DNA from: Paragorgia papillata
Lineage: Eukaryota > Cnidaria > Anthozoa > Scleralcyonacea > Coralliidae
Length of the DNA: 64,000 bases
Direction: 5' to 3'
Assembly: GCA_035771165.1 (NCBI GenBank)
Contig: JAWNZC010000444.1
Location: forward strand, 969,501-1,033,500
Numbering within the stretch: the first letter of the stretch is position 1; each line of letters begins with the position of its first letter. This document shows positions 51,495 through 60,900 of this stretch, piece after piece. The notes under the pieces are model-generated. The model worked only from the letters and a program-made list of their open reading frames with translations. It searched no databases and was not told the origin of the DNA. The translations under genes and the position numbers were made by a program.

Positions 51495-52691
51495 TTATAC
51501 CAATCTTGCTATTCCTTTAAATAGTATGAAAACAGTTCCGATTGAAGCCCCAAAAACTTCTGGCAATCTGTTGTCAGTTTTTTCAGATGTTACAGATGGT
51601 GTAAGGATTCCTGGTTTGTATTTTCTTTCAAAATTTTTTGGAAGTGGTTTTACAAAAGTTTCGCCAACCGGTTTTGGGGATTTGCCAATATTGAGATTCC
51701 TGTTAAGTCCAAGAGACATCCCAGTTGTTGCCAGAGTAAGAACATTATTGAAACCACTAATTGGGTTAATAAGAATTCTCATGTCTGACGGGATCAAAAT
51801 TAAACCAGGACTTATAGCAAAATTTAAAACAACATTTGTGGACTTGATTGCCTGCCTCATATTTGAAATTGAAACAGTAATGTCATCCTGGGCTATGGTA
51901 TCTTCCATTAACTTTTTAAACACCTCTTGTGTTTGCAAACTTTTAGCACCTTCTCCAACAATGACCCACCTCGTCTTTGCCTGTGCTCCCAAAACACAGT
52001 ACACAAAAGATTCTAAAGATTGTTGGAATAATTTCTGACCGAGGAGTGTTAACCCATTGGAATCTTTGGGAACGAAATGTTTAAAATCATCGGGATACCT
52101 GGAACCAGCTGACACCAATTCTTCGTATGTGTTGACTCTTCCATAACTCTTCTTTTCCAAATTTACATATCTGACTTCGTATCCAAGATCTTTCATGTCT
52201 TGTGTAAATTCTTTCGCATCCTGTGTTGAGTTACTTATTTTTTTAACCCAAACATCGTTGGGATTGTGTTGTAAAATTTTTATGACATCTTCTGTCAAAA
52301 ACCTCCTTAATTTGTTTGGATGTTTTAAAAACCTCCTTACCTGAAAAACATAATGATAATGAACAATACTTGTTAAAAAAGAAGACCGAAATCTTGCAAA
52401 ACCATTCTTGAAATGGTAGTCAGAAATACCACACAAGTAGCTTGCAACATAACTGGAAGCAATAGCTGTAAAATACGGAATAGTGAGGAAATCATTTATG
52501 TTTGGATTCCTTGTTTTCATTGGCTGCTGAAAAGTTAAATCGATGGGAGTCAAATTTACAATAAAATTCTCTTTTTCATTTACAAAAATTGTAATGGTGT
52601 TGATGTTTACAAATGCTTTTGGTTGTTTGGAAAAATTTTGGACTGATCCTGAAACATCCCATTCTTCGGGCCATTTTTTAGATTCTGTCAT
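51495..52691 (-). CDS. Polinton protein of unknown function, 398 aa
   Basis: A mixed alpha/beta protein (TITIFVNEKENFIVNLTPID; FVYCVLGAQAKTRWVIVG) with an SSYVASYLCG-like helical stretch and a C-terminal hydrophobic segment, VFGASIGTVFILFKGIARLV. The start at AAATAAACAATG is divergent from the integrase gene, with 26 bp between the two starts. I recognise no family. It could be one of the conserved but unassigned Polinton proteins. A membrane-anchored virion protein is possible. Confidence 0.7.
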   Translation of the reverse strand: MTESKKWPEEWDVSGSVQNFSKQPKAFVNINTITIFVNEKENFIVNLTPIDLTFQQPMKTRNPNINDFLTIPYFTAIASSYVASYLCGISDYHFKNGFARFRSSFLTSIVHYHYVFQVRRFLKHPNKLRRFLTEDVIKILQHNPNDVWVKKISNSTQDAKEFTQDMKDLGYEVRYVNLEKKSYGRVNTYEELVSAGSRYPDDFKHFVPKDSNGLTLLGQKLFQQSLESFVYCVLGAQAKTRWVIVGEGAKSLQTQEVFKKLMEDTIAQDDITVSISNMRQAIKSTNVVLNFAISPGLILIPSDMRILINPISGFNNVLTLATTGMSLGLNRNLNIGKSPKPVGETFVKPLPKNFERKYKPGILTPSVTSEKTDNRLPEVFGASIGTVFILFKGIARLV

Positions 52692-52717
52692 TGTTTATTT
52701 AAAACTTTTGAAAATAA

Positions 52718-53689
52718 ATGGAAGACAAACTTTTACTCATTGACCTTGAGCTTAGAGACATCTATTATAATCCTGTAACTGGCTACCAATCCATGGAAAA
52801 ACTTTACCAAGCTGCTGTAAAAGAAAATCCTTCAATAACCCGAAAACTGGTTAGAGAATGGTTGCACAGTCAGAAGGTATTTACATTGCACAAACCCATA
52901 AGAAAACCAAAAAAATACCAGAAAACATTTGTTAAAAATCTTGCTGATCAAATGCAAATGGACTTGGTGGATATGGCAAAATTTGGTTCTGAAAATAATG
53001 ACCAAAAGTGGATATTGACAGGTATTGAAATTTTGTCAAGATTTGGTTTCGCAGTTCCTGTTAAAAGGAAAAGTACTGTTGCTATGGTGCCAGGTGTTTC
53101 CAAAATGTTGGAAGAATTTAAGAAAAGATTTGGCAAATATCCAGAAACAGTACAGTTTGACGAGGGAAAGGAGTTTTACAATGTTGGAGTAAAAACTCTT
53201 TTAAAATCTCTAAACATAGAATATTTTTCATCCAGATCCCACAGAAAGGCTGCACTTGTGGAAAGATTTAACAGAACTTTGAAAACCAGAATGTGGAAAT
53301 TTTTTACTTTCAAAGGAGACAAGAAGTGGTTAAATAATCTTGAAAAATTTGTGGGAAGTTACAACAACACAATCCACAGCACTATCAAAATGAAACCAAA
53401 GGATGTTATTGATAGCAACCAATCCAAAGTTTTTCTTACACTATATGGGATCCCACCATTAGAATCCCAAGTAAACCCAAAATTCAAAATTGGGGACCAT
53501 GTAAGAATCCAAAAATACAGAAAAAACTTTGCAAAAGGATATGATCCAAATTTTACAAATGAAATTTTTACTGTGTCAGCGGTTTTCAGAGGAGTTCCAG
53601 TTATGTACAGAATTCGGGATAAGGAGGAGGATATTATGGGAAAATTCTATGGTGAGGAGTTGGTTAAAGTTATTGGGGAACAGACATGA
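52718..53689 (+). CDS. Polinton integrase (RVE, DDE), 323 aa
   Basis: A retroviral-type integrase core with the three acidic residues in MDLVDM (about residue 85), QFDEGKEFYN (about 146) and ALVERFNRTLKTRMW (about 185). Before it lies a helical region with a KPIRKPKKYQKTF basic patch. After it comes FKIGDHVRIQKYRK (about 251-264), the SH3/chromo-like C-terminal beta domain. It cuts target DNA and joins element ends, giving the 6-bp duplication seen at both borders. It appears intact. Confidence 0.95.
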   Translation: MEDKLLLIDLELRDIYYNPVTGYQSMEKLYQAAVKENPSITRKLVREWLHSQKVFTLHKPIRKPKKYQKTFVKNLADQMQMDLVDMAKFGSENNDQKWILTGIEILSRFGFAVPVKRKSTVAMVPGVSKMLEEFKKRFGKYPETVQFDEGKEFYNVGVKTLLKSLNIEYFSSRSHRKAALVERFNRTLKTRMWKFFTFKGDKKWLNNLEKFVGSYNNTIHSTIKMKPKDVIDSNQSKVFLTLYGIPPLESQVNPKFKIGDHVRIQKYRKNFAKGYDPNFTNEIFTVSAVFRGVPVMYRIRDKEEDIMGKFYGEELVKVIGEQT

Positions 53690-53717
53690 GACCACCCATC
53701 CGACCAAACATAAATAA

Positions 53718-55292
53718 ATGGCTGAAAATATTGAAATGAATAATCTAAACCCTGAACAAGAGCAGGAGGCTGAAACAACTTTTGAAACATCTTTTGGACC
53801 TTCCTATTTTAAAGACCTTGACGATCTTTTTGAAGAGTTTGAAAACCTTTCTGGGGTTGATGACCCTCAACTAGTTGACCGAGATGAAAGAGAAAAAATG
53901 ATGGAAAGACTCAGTAAAAGACCTGTAAAATTTAAAGATGAGTCGGATGAATCATTTTCAAAAAGAACAAAAACCTTTTTGGGAGCTGAATCTAGGAGAC
54001 AAAGTTTAGACGCAACAAAAACAAAAAAAGACTTTTTTTACGAAGAGTTAAGTCAAACAGTAGTTATGGCTGATGGCAAAGAAAGTAAAAATTTGTATAA
54101 AGGAAGCACACTCACCCGCGATCCAAAAACATTTGAGGTTGATGGACTTAAGTTTGAAAAAGTGCTAGTTTTTGTTAGAGATGCTAATACCGGCGAATTT
54201 GAATATTCAAAAGGAAAAGGCTTAAAAGTTGAAATGAAAGTTAAAAAATTTAAGGATCTGTTAAAACAAGCAAGTGCCGAACATTCAAAAACTGGAGTTG
54301 GAAGGATAGAGGAGGATCTCAACATTCCTCCCCAAACAGCCGAGGCAGTCCAAAAAGCAGTTTCTAAAGATTTGGAGGATGAAATAACAATGTTAAGGGA
54401 TGAAATGGAAACCAAAAATGAAATTTACAAATTAGCAACAAATGAAATGAAAACCGAACTAACAATATTAAGGGGAAAAGTAGAAGACCAAAATAAAATT
54501 AAGAAAGAAATATCAACACTAAGGGAAGAAATTAAAGAGAAAAATGAAATTCATGTAGTAGTTATCGAAGAACTAAAAATGTTAAGGGAAAAAATCAAAA
54601 TGCAAGAAGAAATGCAGGATGAAATAACAATGTTAAGAAACAACATTGGAATAGAAAATATAAGCAGTATTCAAGAAGATGGGGAAAGCAGCAAACACCA
54701 AGATGGCGACAAAATTCTTAGAGAACTTGCTGGAATCCTGGATCCAAAGGGAAAAGACGCAGCAGAACAACTAGAAGTTGTTGAAGTCAACAAACCATAT
54801 TTTGAAGATTTACTTAAAACAGAAACAGACCCAAGAATGAAACAACTTATTGACACCACTATAAAAGTTATTACCTTAAAAGCCGACCAAATTAGAGTAG
54901 ACGAAAATATGCAAGTCAAAGAAGAGGAAACAAAAGAAAGAATTAAAAAGAATATTTTAGTAAAATTTGAAAAATTTAAAGAATGGGTTAAAAATAATAT
55001 GGGAGCAACAGCGGCCATCGCCATCTCCATTGGTGGAATCATAACAACTGTTGTTCTAGCTGGAAAAGCTGCTGTTGTAACAACAGCAAAGGCAACAGGA
55101 GCATTGGGTAAAGCACTAGCAAAACTTGCAAAAGCTGCTTGGCCTATAATAGCACCAATTCTTAGCATATTGGCAACTGCATTATCCTGGGGTGCAAAGG
55201 GGTTAGCATGGTTGGCAAAGAATTTGTGGATCCTTGCAATAGCTTTGACATATTTTGTTTACACAGAATACAAAAATTATAAGAAAAAATAA
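53718..55292 (+). CDS. Polinton coiled-coil membrane protein, 524 aa
   Basis: An acidic N-terminus (EQEQEAETTFETSFG), a small folded region (about residues 145-185), then about 110 residues of heptads with repeated ITMLRDEMETKNEIY / ISTLREEIKEKNEIH units. A charged helical stretch follows, then at least three hydrophobic segments near the end: AIAISIGGIITTVVLAGKAA, WPIIAPILSILATALSWGAK and NLWILAIALTYFVYTEY. The Gly/Ala/Lys-rich linker between them resembles pore-forming or membrane-active viral proteins. No family recognised. Confidence 0.7.
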   Translation: MAENIEMNNLNPEQEQEAETTFETSFGPSYFKDLDDLFEEFENLSGVDDPQLVDRDEREKMMERLSKRPVKFKDESDESFSKRTKTFLGAESRRQSLDATKTKKDFFYEELSQTVVMADGKESKNLYKGSTLTRDPKTFEVDGLKFEKVLVFVRDANTGEFEYSKGKGLKVEMKVKKFKDLLKQASAEHSKTGVGRIEEDLNIPPQTAEAVQKAVSKDLEDEITMLRDEMETKNEIYKLATNEMKTELTILRGKVEDQNKIKKEISTLREEIKEKNEIHVVVIEELKMLREKIKMQEEMQDEITMLRNNIGIENISSIQEDGESSKHQDGDKILRELAGILDPKGKDAAEQLEVVEVNKPYFEDLLKTETDPRMKQLIDTTIKVITLKADQIRVDENMQVKEEETKERIKKNILVKFEKFKEWVKNNMGATAAIAISIGGIITTVVLAGKAAVVTTAKATGALGKALAKLAKAAWPIIAPILSILATALSWGAKGLAWLAKNLWILAIALTYFVYTEYKNYKKK

Positions 55293-55310
55293 AAACAAAC
55301 ACCATTATAA

Positions 55311-55817
55311 ATGAACACAGAACATGCAACGATGAACGATGAAAAAAATGAAGAACCGCAAAACTTGACACTTAGGGAAGACTTGATTCGTCTATCCTTT
55401 GCAAAGGAGATCAAATATTCGGAAGCATATCTAAAAAAAGCTTCAATGAACCAACTCGAAAAAATTAAGTTAAATTATGAAAGGGTTCAACTTGACAAAA
55501 CTACAACACTGCTAACAGAAACCCTTGTAACCAAATTCTCAGAGTTATTGGAGCAACTGGATTTGGTACAAGATGACGAAAAACTTGATGCCGAATTATC
55601 ATCAAACAAACTTTTCTGCGATGACGTAAAATCCATGGTTAGGAAAATTTCGCCCTATATTCCAATGATTGGTTTGCTGACGGGTGGTATCATTATTGCA
55701 AAACATGTGTGGGACAAGGGAGGAACTTTAAATAAAAAAGATGTTACAGTACAAAATGATGAAAATATTGATAAAAATTTCGATGGTGGCGGTTCTGTTG
55801 ATTCCAGTGACAGTTGA
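55311..55817 (+). CDS. Polinton single-pass membrane protein, 168 aa
   Basis: A helical, charged N-terminal part, then YIPMIGLLTGGIIIAKHVWD (about residues 115-134) as a transmembrane segment and a short Asp/Ser/Gly-rich tail. It starts 18 bp after the coiled-coil membrane gene, so probably is co-expressed with it. Confidence 0.65.
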   Translation: MNTEHATMNDEKNEEPQNLTLREDLIRLSFAKEIKYSEAYLKKASMNQLEKIKLNYERVQLDKTTTLLTETLVTKFSELLEQLDLVQDDEKLDAELSSNKLFCDDVKSMVRKISPYIPMIGLLTGGIIIAKHVWDKGGTLNKKDVTVQNDENIDKNFDGGGSVDSSDS

Positions 55818-55842
55818 GTTAATATTGCTTAAAATTTTGTTG

Positions 55843-55869
55843 TTTTCATAACTTGTTTTGTTATGAAAA
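55843..55869. terminator. Hairpin after the 168-aa gene
   Basis: TTTTCATAAC-TTGTTTT-GTTATGAAAA, a 10-bp perfect stem. Confidence 0.7.
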
Positions 55870-55908
55870 AATTGAATTTAAAAGAATGGTTTTTAAAAAT
55901 AACAATAA

Positions 55909-56757
55909 ATGGGAATCAAAGAAATGTTAGAATTTGAAGCCGAACTTTTAAAAGACGAGTTACACGAAAAATTAATGGAACTTTATACCCCAAAATTGGA
56001 AACAGATTCATATTTATCAAGTGCAGAATTAATTACACTAGCTTATGAAAACGGAATGCCATCCACCCAGTTAACACGAAAAACATTTTCCGAAAAGCTT
56101 AAAATTCCATACCAACCATATTCAAACACAGGTCAACCGGATTACCACAATTGGGATCCAGTTGAAATAACATTCAAAGAGGTTAATGGAACTGATGAAC
56201 TAAAGTTTCCAAGTATGGTTGATGCTGCTGACGCTATTGGGAAAAAACCCTGTAGCATCGACTACCACCTCAACAACAACAAACCAGTTGAGTATGATTG
56301 GAAACTTTGGAATGTTAGTCGTTCAATCCCTTTTCAAAGCAGATACCACGATGGAACAATAGAAAATGAAATAAAACTTTTGCAGAATCAACTTAGTGGA
56401 TTAAATTCAGAATTGGTTGATCTTACGATCCCCATTCCTATTCCAAAACCAAAGTTGCTTGAAATAGCTTCCGAAATTGGAATTCCAAATCCAACCAGAC
56501 TCACCAATGAAACCCTTTGCTACGAACTAGGTTTACCTTTTGTACCATATAAAATATATACCAACAATGAAACCAAACCTGTTAAAGTTTTGTTTACAGC
56601 AGTTGTCCCTTTTGAGAGTGAGACGATTGAGTTCCCAAGTTTATCAGAAGCAGCCTTTGCAATAGGATTTAAGACCTGTTGCGGTATAAGTTATTGCATC
56701 AATAACAAAATAATTGTGTGGTACAATGGCAAATATTGGTCTGTAAAACGAAAATAA
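55909..56757 (+). CDS. Polinton protein with two NUMOD-like modules, 282 aa
   Basis: Two copies of one arrangement: a helical lead with LxxxxGxP...T...LxxELxIPyxPY, then VxxxFxxV...ExxxFPSxxxAAxAIGxK...I-Y-xNNK...W---W-V. The first covers about residues 35-140, the second 180-282. The FPSLSEAAFAIGFKTCCGIS pattern resembles the NUMOD modules that follow homing-endonuclease domains and bind DNA. No nuclease domain is present. A third, single copy is at 57189-57593. A sequence-specific DNA-binding role is inferred. Confidence 0.6.
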   Translation: MGIKEMLEFEAELLKDELHEKLMELYTPKLETDSYLSSAELITLAYENGMPSTQLTRKTFSEKLKIPYQPYSNTGQPDYHNWDPVEITFKEVNGTDELKFPSMVDAADAIGKKPCSIDYHLNNNKPVEYDWKLWNVSRSIPFQSRYHDGTIENEIKLLQNQLSGLNSELVDLTIPIPIPKPKLLEIASEIGIPNPTRLTNETLCYELGLPFVPYKIYTNNETKPVKVLFTAVVPFESETIEFPSLSEAAFAIGFKTCCGISYCINNKIIVWYNGKYWSVKRK

Positions 56758-56760
56758 AAA

Positions 56761-57075
56761 ATGGGTAACTCAAAGTCAAAACCAAAAGAAAAAATAAACA
56801 AAAATCATATTTCAAAAAAAGGATTCCAGCTGGGACTAAGTTTTGGTAGAGAAGATTTGGTTATGGAAGGAAATCTGCAAATAGGGTGGACAAACAAGAC
56901 AGTCAAAAATTATACAAAGGTACCAAGTTGTAAAAAATCAACTTCTACAGAATCTTTAAAAACAAATGAAATAAATGATACTGTTAACGAGAATTCAAAA
57001 TTGGTGGCAACAAATCCAGCAACAGAGGAAGGCCAGACGGAACACACTTCTCAGGAAAAAATGGGTACAAAATGA
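56761..57075 (+). CDS. Polinton protein with N-myristoylation signal, 104 aa
   Basis: It begins MGNSKSKPKEK: Gly2 and Ser at position 6 with a basic cluster, a textbook acceptor site for N-myristoyl transferase plus a membrane-binding basic patch. The rest is Ser/Thr/Asn/Lys-rich and looks disordered. It follows the NUMOD-like gene with 3 bp between. Myristoylated proteins anchor virion or assembly factors to membranes; the target here is unknown. Confidence 0.6.
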   Translation: MGNSKSKPKEKINKNHISKKGFQLGLSFGREDLVMEGNLQIGWTNKTVKNYTKVPSCKKSTSTESLKTNEINDTVNENSKLVATNPATEEGQTEHTSQEKMGTK

Positions 57076-57141
57076 AAAGGATCGTTGGGTGCACAATGAT
57101 GTTAGAAATGAACATTACTACTAAACATAAAAACAAAAATC

Positions 57142-57160
57142 TCTTATTTTTAAAATAAGA
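57142..57160. terminator. Perfect AT-rich hairpin
   Basis: TCTTATTTT-T-AAAATAAGA, between the myristoylation-signal gene and the next NUMOD-like gene. Confidence 0.55.
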
Positions 57161-57188
57161 AATTTAAAAGAAACCACCATAATAAACA

Positions 57189-57593
57189 ATGACAACCCTT
57201 AAAGAAATGTTTGGAAAAAGAATGCAAGAAAGAACAGCTGCAAATAACAGACTACAAACAATACGAGAAGAAAATTTGTCATCACTCAAAGAACTCAGAT
57301 CAATTGGAAAAAAACTTGGTGTCAAAGGATCTCATGGTTTAAACTTAGAAACCATCTGCGAAAAATTGGAAATACCATTAGTCAAAAATGAAGTTTATGA
57401 TAAGTTCCACAGAAATGTCATTAGGACACCTGTAAAAATAACATTTACTTCTTATGATGGTAAAACAATGGAGTTCCCAAGCATTTACAAAGCTGCCAAA
57501 AATTTGGAAAAAAACCCAAGTTTCATCCCATACTGTATCAAAAAAAACAAACAGGTCTGGTTTGGTAATGAATTTTGGTTAATAAGTCGTTAA
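57189..57593 (+). CDS. Polinton protein with single NUMOD-like module, 134 aa
   Basis: A lysine-rich N-terminal helix (KEMFGKRMQERTAANNRLQT), then the same module as in the 282-aa protein: LETICEKLEIPL, PVKITFTSYDGKTMEFPSIY, KAAKNLEKNPSFIPYCIKKN, ending FWLISR. It is a paralogue of the two modules upstream and probably arose by duplication within the element. Confidence 0.6.
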   Translation: MTTLKEMFGKRMQERTAANNRLQTIREENLSSLKELRSIGKKLGVKGSHGLNLETICEKLEIPLVKNEVYDKFHRNVIRTPVKITFTSYDGKTMEFPSIYKAAKNLEKNPSFIPYCIKKNKQVWFGNEFWLISR

Positions 57594-57617
57594 AACTTTT
57601 AAAAAACTACTATAATA

Positions 57618-57634
57618 AACAGTAACCGACTGTT
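57618..57634. terminator. Short hairpin with conserved loop
   Basis: AACAG-TAACCGA-CTGTT. A similar GTAACCGAC...AGGTTT string occurs at 42220-42245 after the left zinc-finger gene, so the sequence itself may be conserved. Confidence 0.4.
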
Positions 57635-57689
57635 ATTAGGTTTCATTTCTGTCCCAAAAGTTGTAAACTTTGTCATACTTTTTTTAAAA

Positions 57690-57713
57690 TTACTATCCTT
57701 TGTTGGATAGTAA
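57690..57713. terminator. Strong hairpin with T-run
   Basis: TTACTATCC-TTTGTT-GGATAGTAA, then TTTTTT. A stretch to 57912 shows no convincing frame. Confidence 0.65.
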
Positions 57714-57912
57714 TTTTTTAATGAAGTTTTTTACAAAAGTAATATTATACTAACCAGAAGAAAATTTAAAATAATAACCGCAACCAAAAAAACAGTCCAT
57801 AACGAAACTTTGTTTACCAACCCAACAATTCTTTCGTCAACATAATTAATATTTTCATTAATTCTATTCATTTATATTTAAAAAAAAATTTCATACCATA
57901 ATAAATAGCATC

Positions 57913-60900
57913 ATGACAAAGTTTACAAATGATCCAAAGTTATTAAAGATTCGCGAAAATGCTCGATTGAGAAAGCAAAGGCAGTTGCAACGGGACAAGG
58001 AGATGAAACCTTTTAATCCCAAAAGACTTGCCAAGCTTCAGGAAAAGGCAAAGGAGAAGGAGTTAAAAATGGAGCAAAAACTTGTTAACCAGCAAGATAG
58101 ACTCCAAGATGATCTTAAAAAATTTCAACAAAAAACAGAAAAAAAATTACAGACAAAAGAACGAGCAAAATGGGGTAGAGAGATCAGACAAGAGGAAGCA
58201 AGACAAGACAAGTTTAAGTGGGACAAGAAGTGGAAAGGTGTCAGTAAAAAACTTAAAAAAACCCGTCAGGTTCTTGGTAACAAACTTTCAAAAGTTTTCA
58301 AAAGAAAGACAAAAATTAATAAAAAACTTCGTCAAACAGAACCAATTATGATCAAAAATTTTGCAAATGGGAAAGCAGCATTATATGAAATCTCGAGTCA
58401 AAACTACAAAGATCCAACAGTATTTTTGGAACAAACCACAGCATCTGTTGAGAAACTCATCAATGGGGTTGAAAATTCTAAAAAAGTAAAAACAACATTA
58501 GTTTGTAAGTTGGTTCATTACGACTATGTTGAAAACCTTGAAGAAGTGGATCTTTTTTACTTTGGATCCAATATGAAAGCCATGACAACAACAGAAGATG
58601 TTACAGAACTATACAAGGAGTCAAAACAGGAGATGTTAGAAAATTTGGCCAAACATCAGAAAAAGGGTTCGGGATGGTCCATAAGGTCAGTTGAAAAACT
58701 CCACATTTCAATAACCAAGTACAAGCCTTTAAATGGTAAGAGATACCAGCAACTACCAAAATTCATCAGAGACAAAAAGGCAATCATCAATCCAAAAAAT
58801 GAAAAGGACAACTATTGTTTTCTGTACGCAGTTGCCATTGCTGAAACTTTGGAAAAAGAACCAGAAGCCAAAAAACTTGAAAGAATTCCAGTATCAATCC
58901 AGTTAATGGTGGAAGAATATGACGTCAGTGGTTTGTCATTCCCTGTCAAAATTAAGGACATCTCAAAATTTGAAAAGCTTAACAAAATAGGTGTCAATGT
59001 GTTAAGTTATGATGACGAAATCAAAAAAGTTTTCCAGATGCAAATTTCCAGATCTGAACACGAAAAGAGGGTTAACTTATTTTGGTGGAATGATCATTTT
59101 AGCGCTATCAAGGACAAAAGTAGGTTACTATCAGACCAAAACAATGACCACCAACACCAAAAATTCTTCTGCGACTTCTGTTTGAACCCTTTTGAGACAG
59201 AAAAAATCATGAATGAACATGCGACCATTTGTAGGACTCATGACGCACAGATCCAACAATATCCAGAAAAAGGTGTGGATGACATCATGGGATGGTCTGG
59301 AAAGGATTTCAAGAAAACTCAAGATGTGCCATTCATAATTGTGGCAGATTTCGAGTGTATGTTGAAAACTTTGAAATGTGGAAAAAATGATGAGTCAAAA
59401 AGTTATACACAAAAGTATCAGGAGCACATCCCAATCAGCTATGGGTTCAACATTATTTGTTCAGATCCTAAAATTTATTCTGGCAAGTATGTCAGTTACA
59501 CCAAACAACATGATTTTGAAGATATTGGACAGATGTTTGTTGAGAGTCTTGAAAAGGAAGCAAAAAAGATTTGGAACACATACCTTAAAGAACCAAAAAA
59601 AATTATAATGACTACAAATGATGAGCAAAATTTTCAAAATGCAACGACTTGTTATGTTTGTGGTGGTCAATTTGTTCGCAGAAATCCAAAAGATTTGGAC
59701 CCAAAAAGTCTTTGGAAAGCCAACAAAACAACTGCAAAATCTAAAGTCAGAGATCATGACCACTTAAATGGTAGGTACAGGGGAGCCGCCCATAACGACT
59801 GTAATTATTTAATGGCAAGCGCCAGACATATCCCAGTCCTCTTCCATAATTTTAGTGGTTACGACAGTCATCTAATTTCAAAATATTTGGGGGTGTCAAA
59901 TGGCAAACTTGGTTGTATCGCAAAAACCGAAGAGGAGTACATCAGTGTTAACAAAACATTTTGGATGGATGGTGGTTTCAAAAAAAATGAAAAGGGAGAA
60001 ACAGTTAAAAAATGGGTACCTTTGGAATTACGGTTCTTGGACTCATTGAAATTCATGTCAAGTTCTTTGGCTACACTGACATTAAACTTACCAAATAACG
60101 AGTTCCATTATACTGAGAATGGTTTCAAAGATTACCCAAAGGAAGATGTTGACCTGTTAAAAAGGAAGGGGGTATTCCCATATGAGTTTTTGGATAGTTC
60201 TAAAAAGTTGGACTGTACAGAATTTCCACCACACAAGGAGTTCCATTCCAGACTTACTGGAAAAAATGTAAGCATTGAAGATTACCAACATGGTAAAAAA
60301 GTTTGGAACAAGTTTGGTTGCAAAAGTTTGAGAGATTATATGGAACTATACTTGAAAACAGATGTGTTGGGACTTTCAGATGTCATCCAAAGTTTTCGAA
60401 AAATGTGCAAAGAAACATACAAACTGGATCCCATGTGGCACTACACAACTCCAGGATTGGCTTGGGATGCCTTGTTAAAAATGACAGGTCAAAAGTTGGA
60501 ACTACTAACAGATCCCGATATGTACCTCATGATTGAAAAAGGCATTCGCGGTGGGATTTCAACCATTACCCACAGATATGCAGAAGCCAACAATAAGTAT
60601 ATGGAGGACTTCAATCCTGAAAAGGAAAGCATTTTCATTCCATACCTTGACAAAAACAATTTGTATGGTCATTCCATGATACAACCATTACCAGTCGGTG
60701 GTTTTGGTTGGGTTCCAAAAGAGGAGTTGGATGACTGGAAAAAATATTTGAAAATGGAGGGAGAGGGTTGTTTTTTAGAAGTGGATCTTGAGTATCCAAA
60801 AGAACTCCATGACCTACATAATGAGATGCCATTTGCAGCCGAAAAACTAATGGTTAACAAGGTTGAGAAGTTGGTACCAAATTTGAATGACAAGGAAAAA

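Noticed and set aside
51526..52038. Plus-strand 170-aa frame opposite the 398-aa Polinton protein
   Set aside because: Shadow of the minus-strand gene, with no start signal or domain.
54671..55168. Minus-strand 165-aa hydrophobic frame opposite the coiled-coil membrane protein
   Set aside because: Mirror of Ala/Ile-rich codons in the plus-strand gene.
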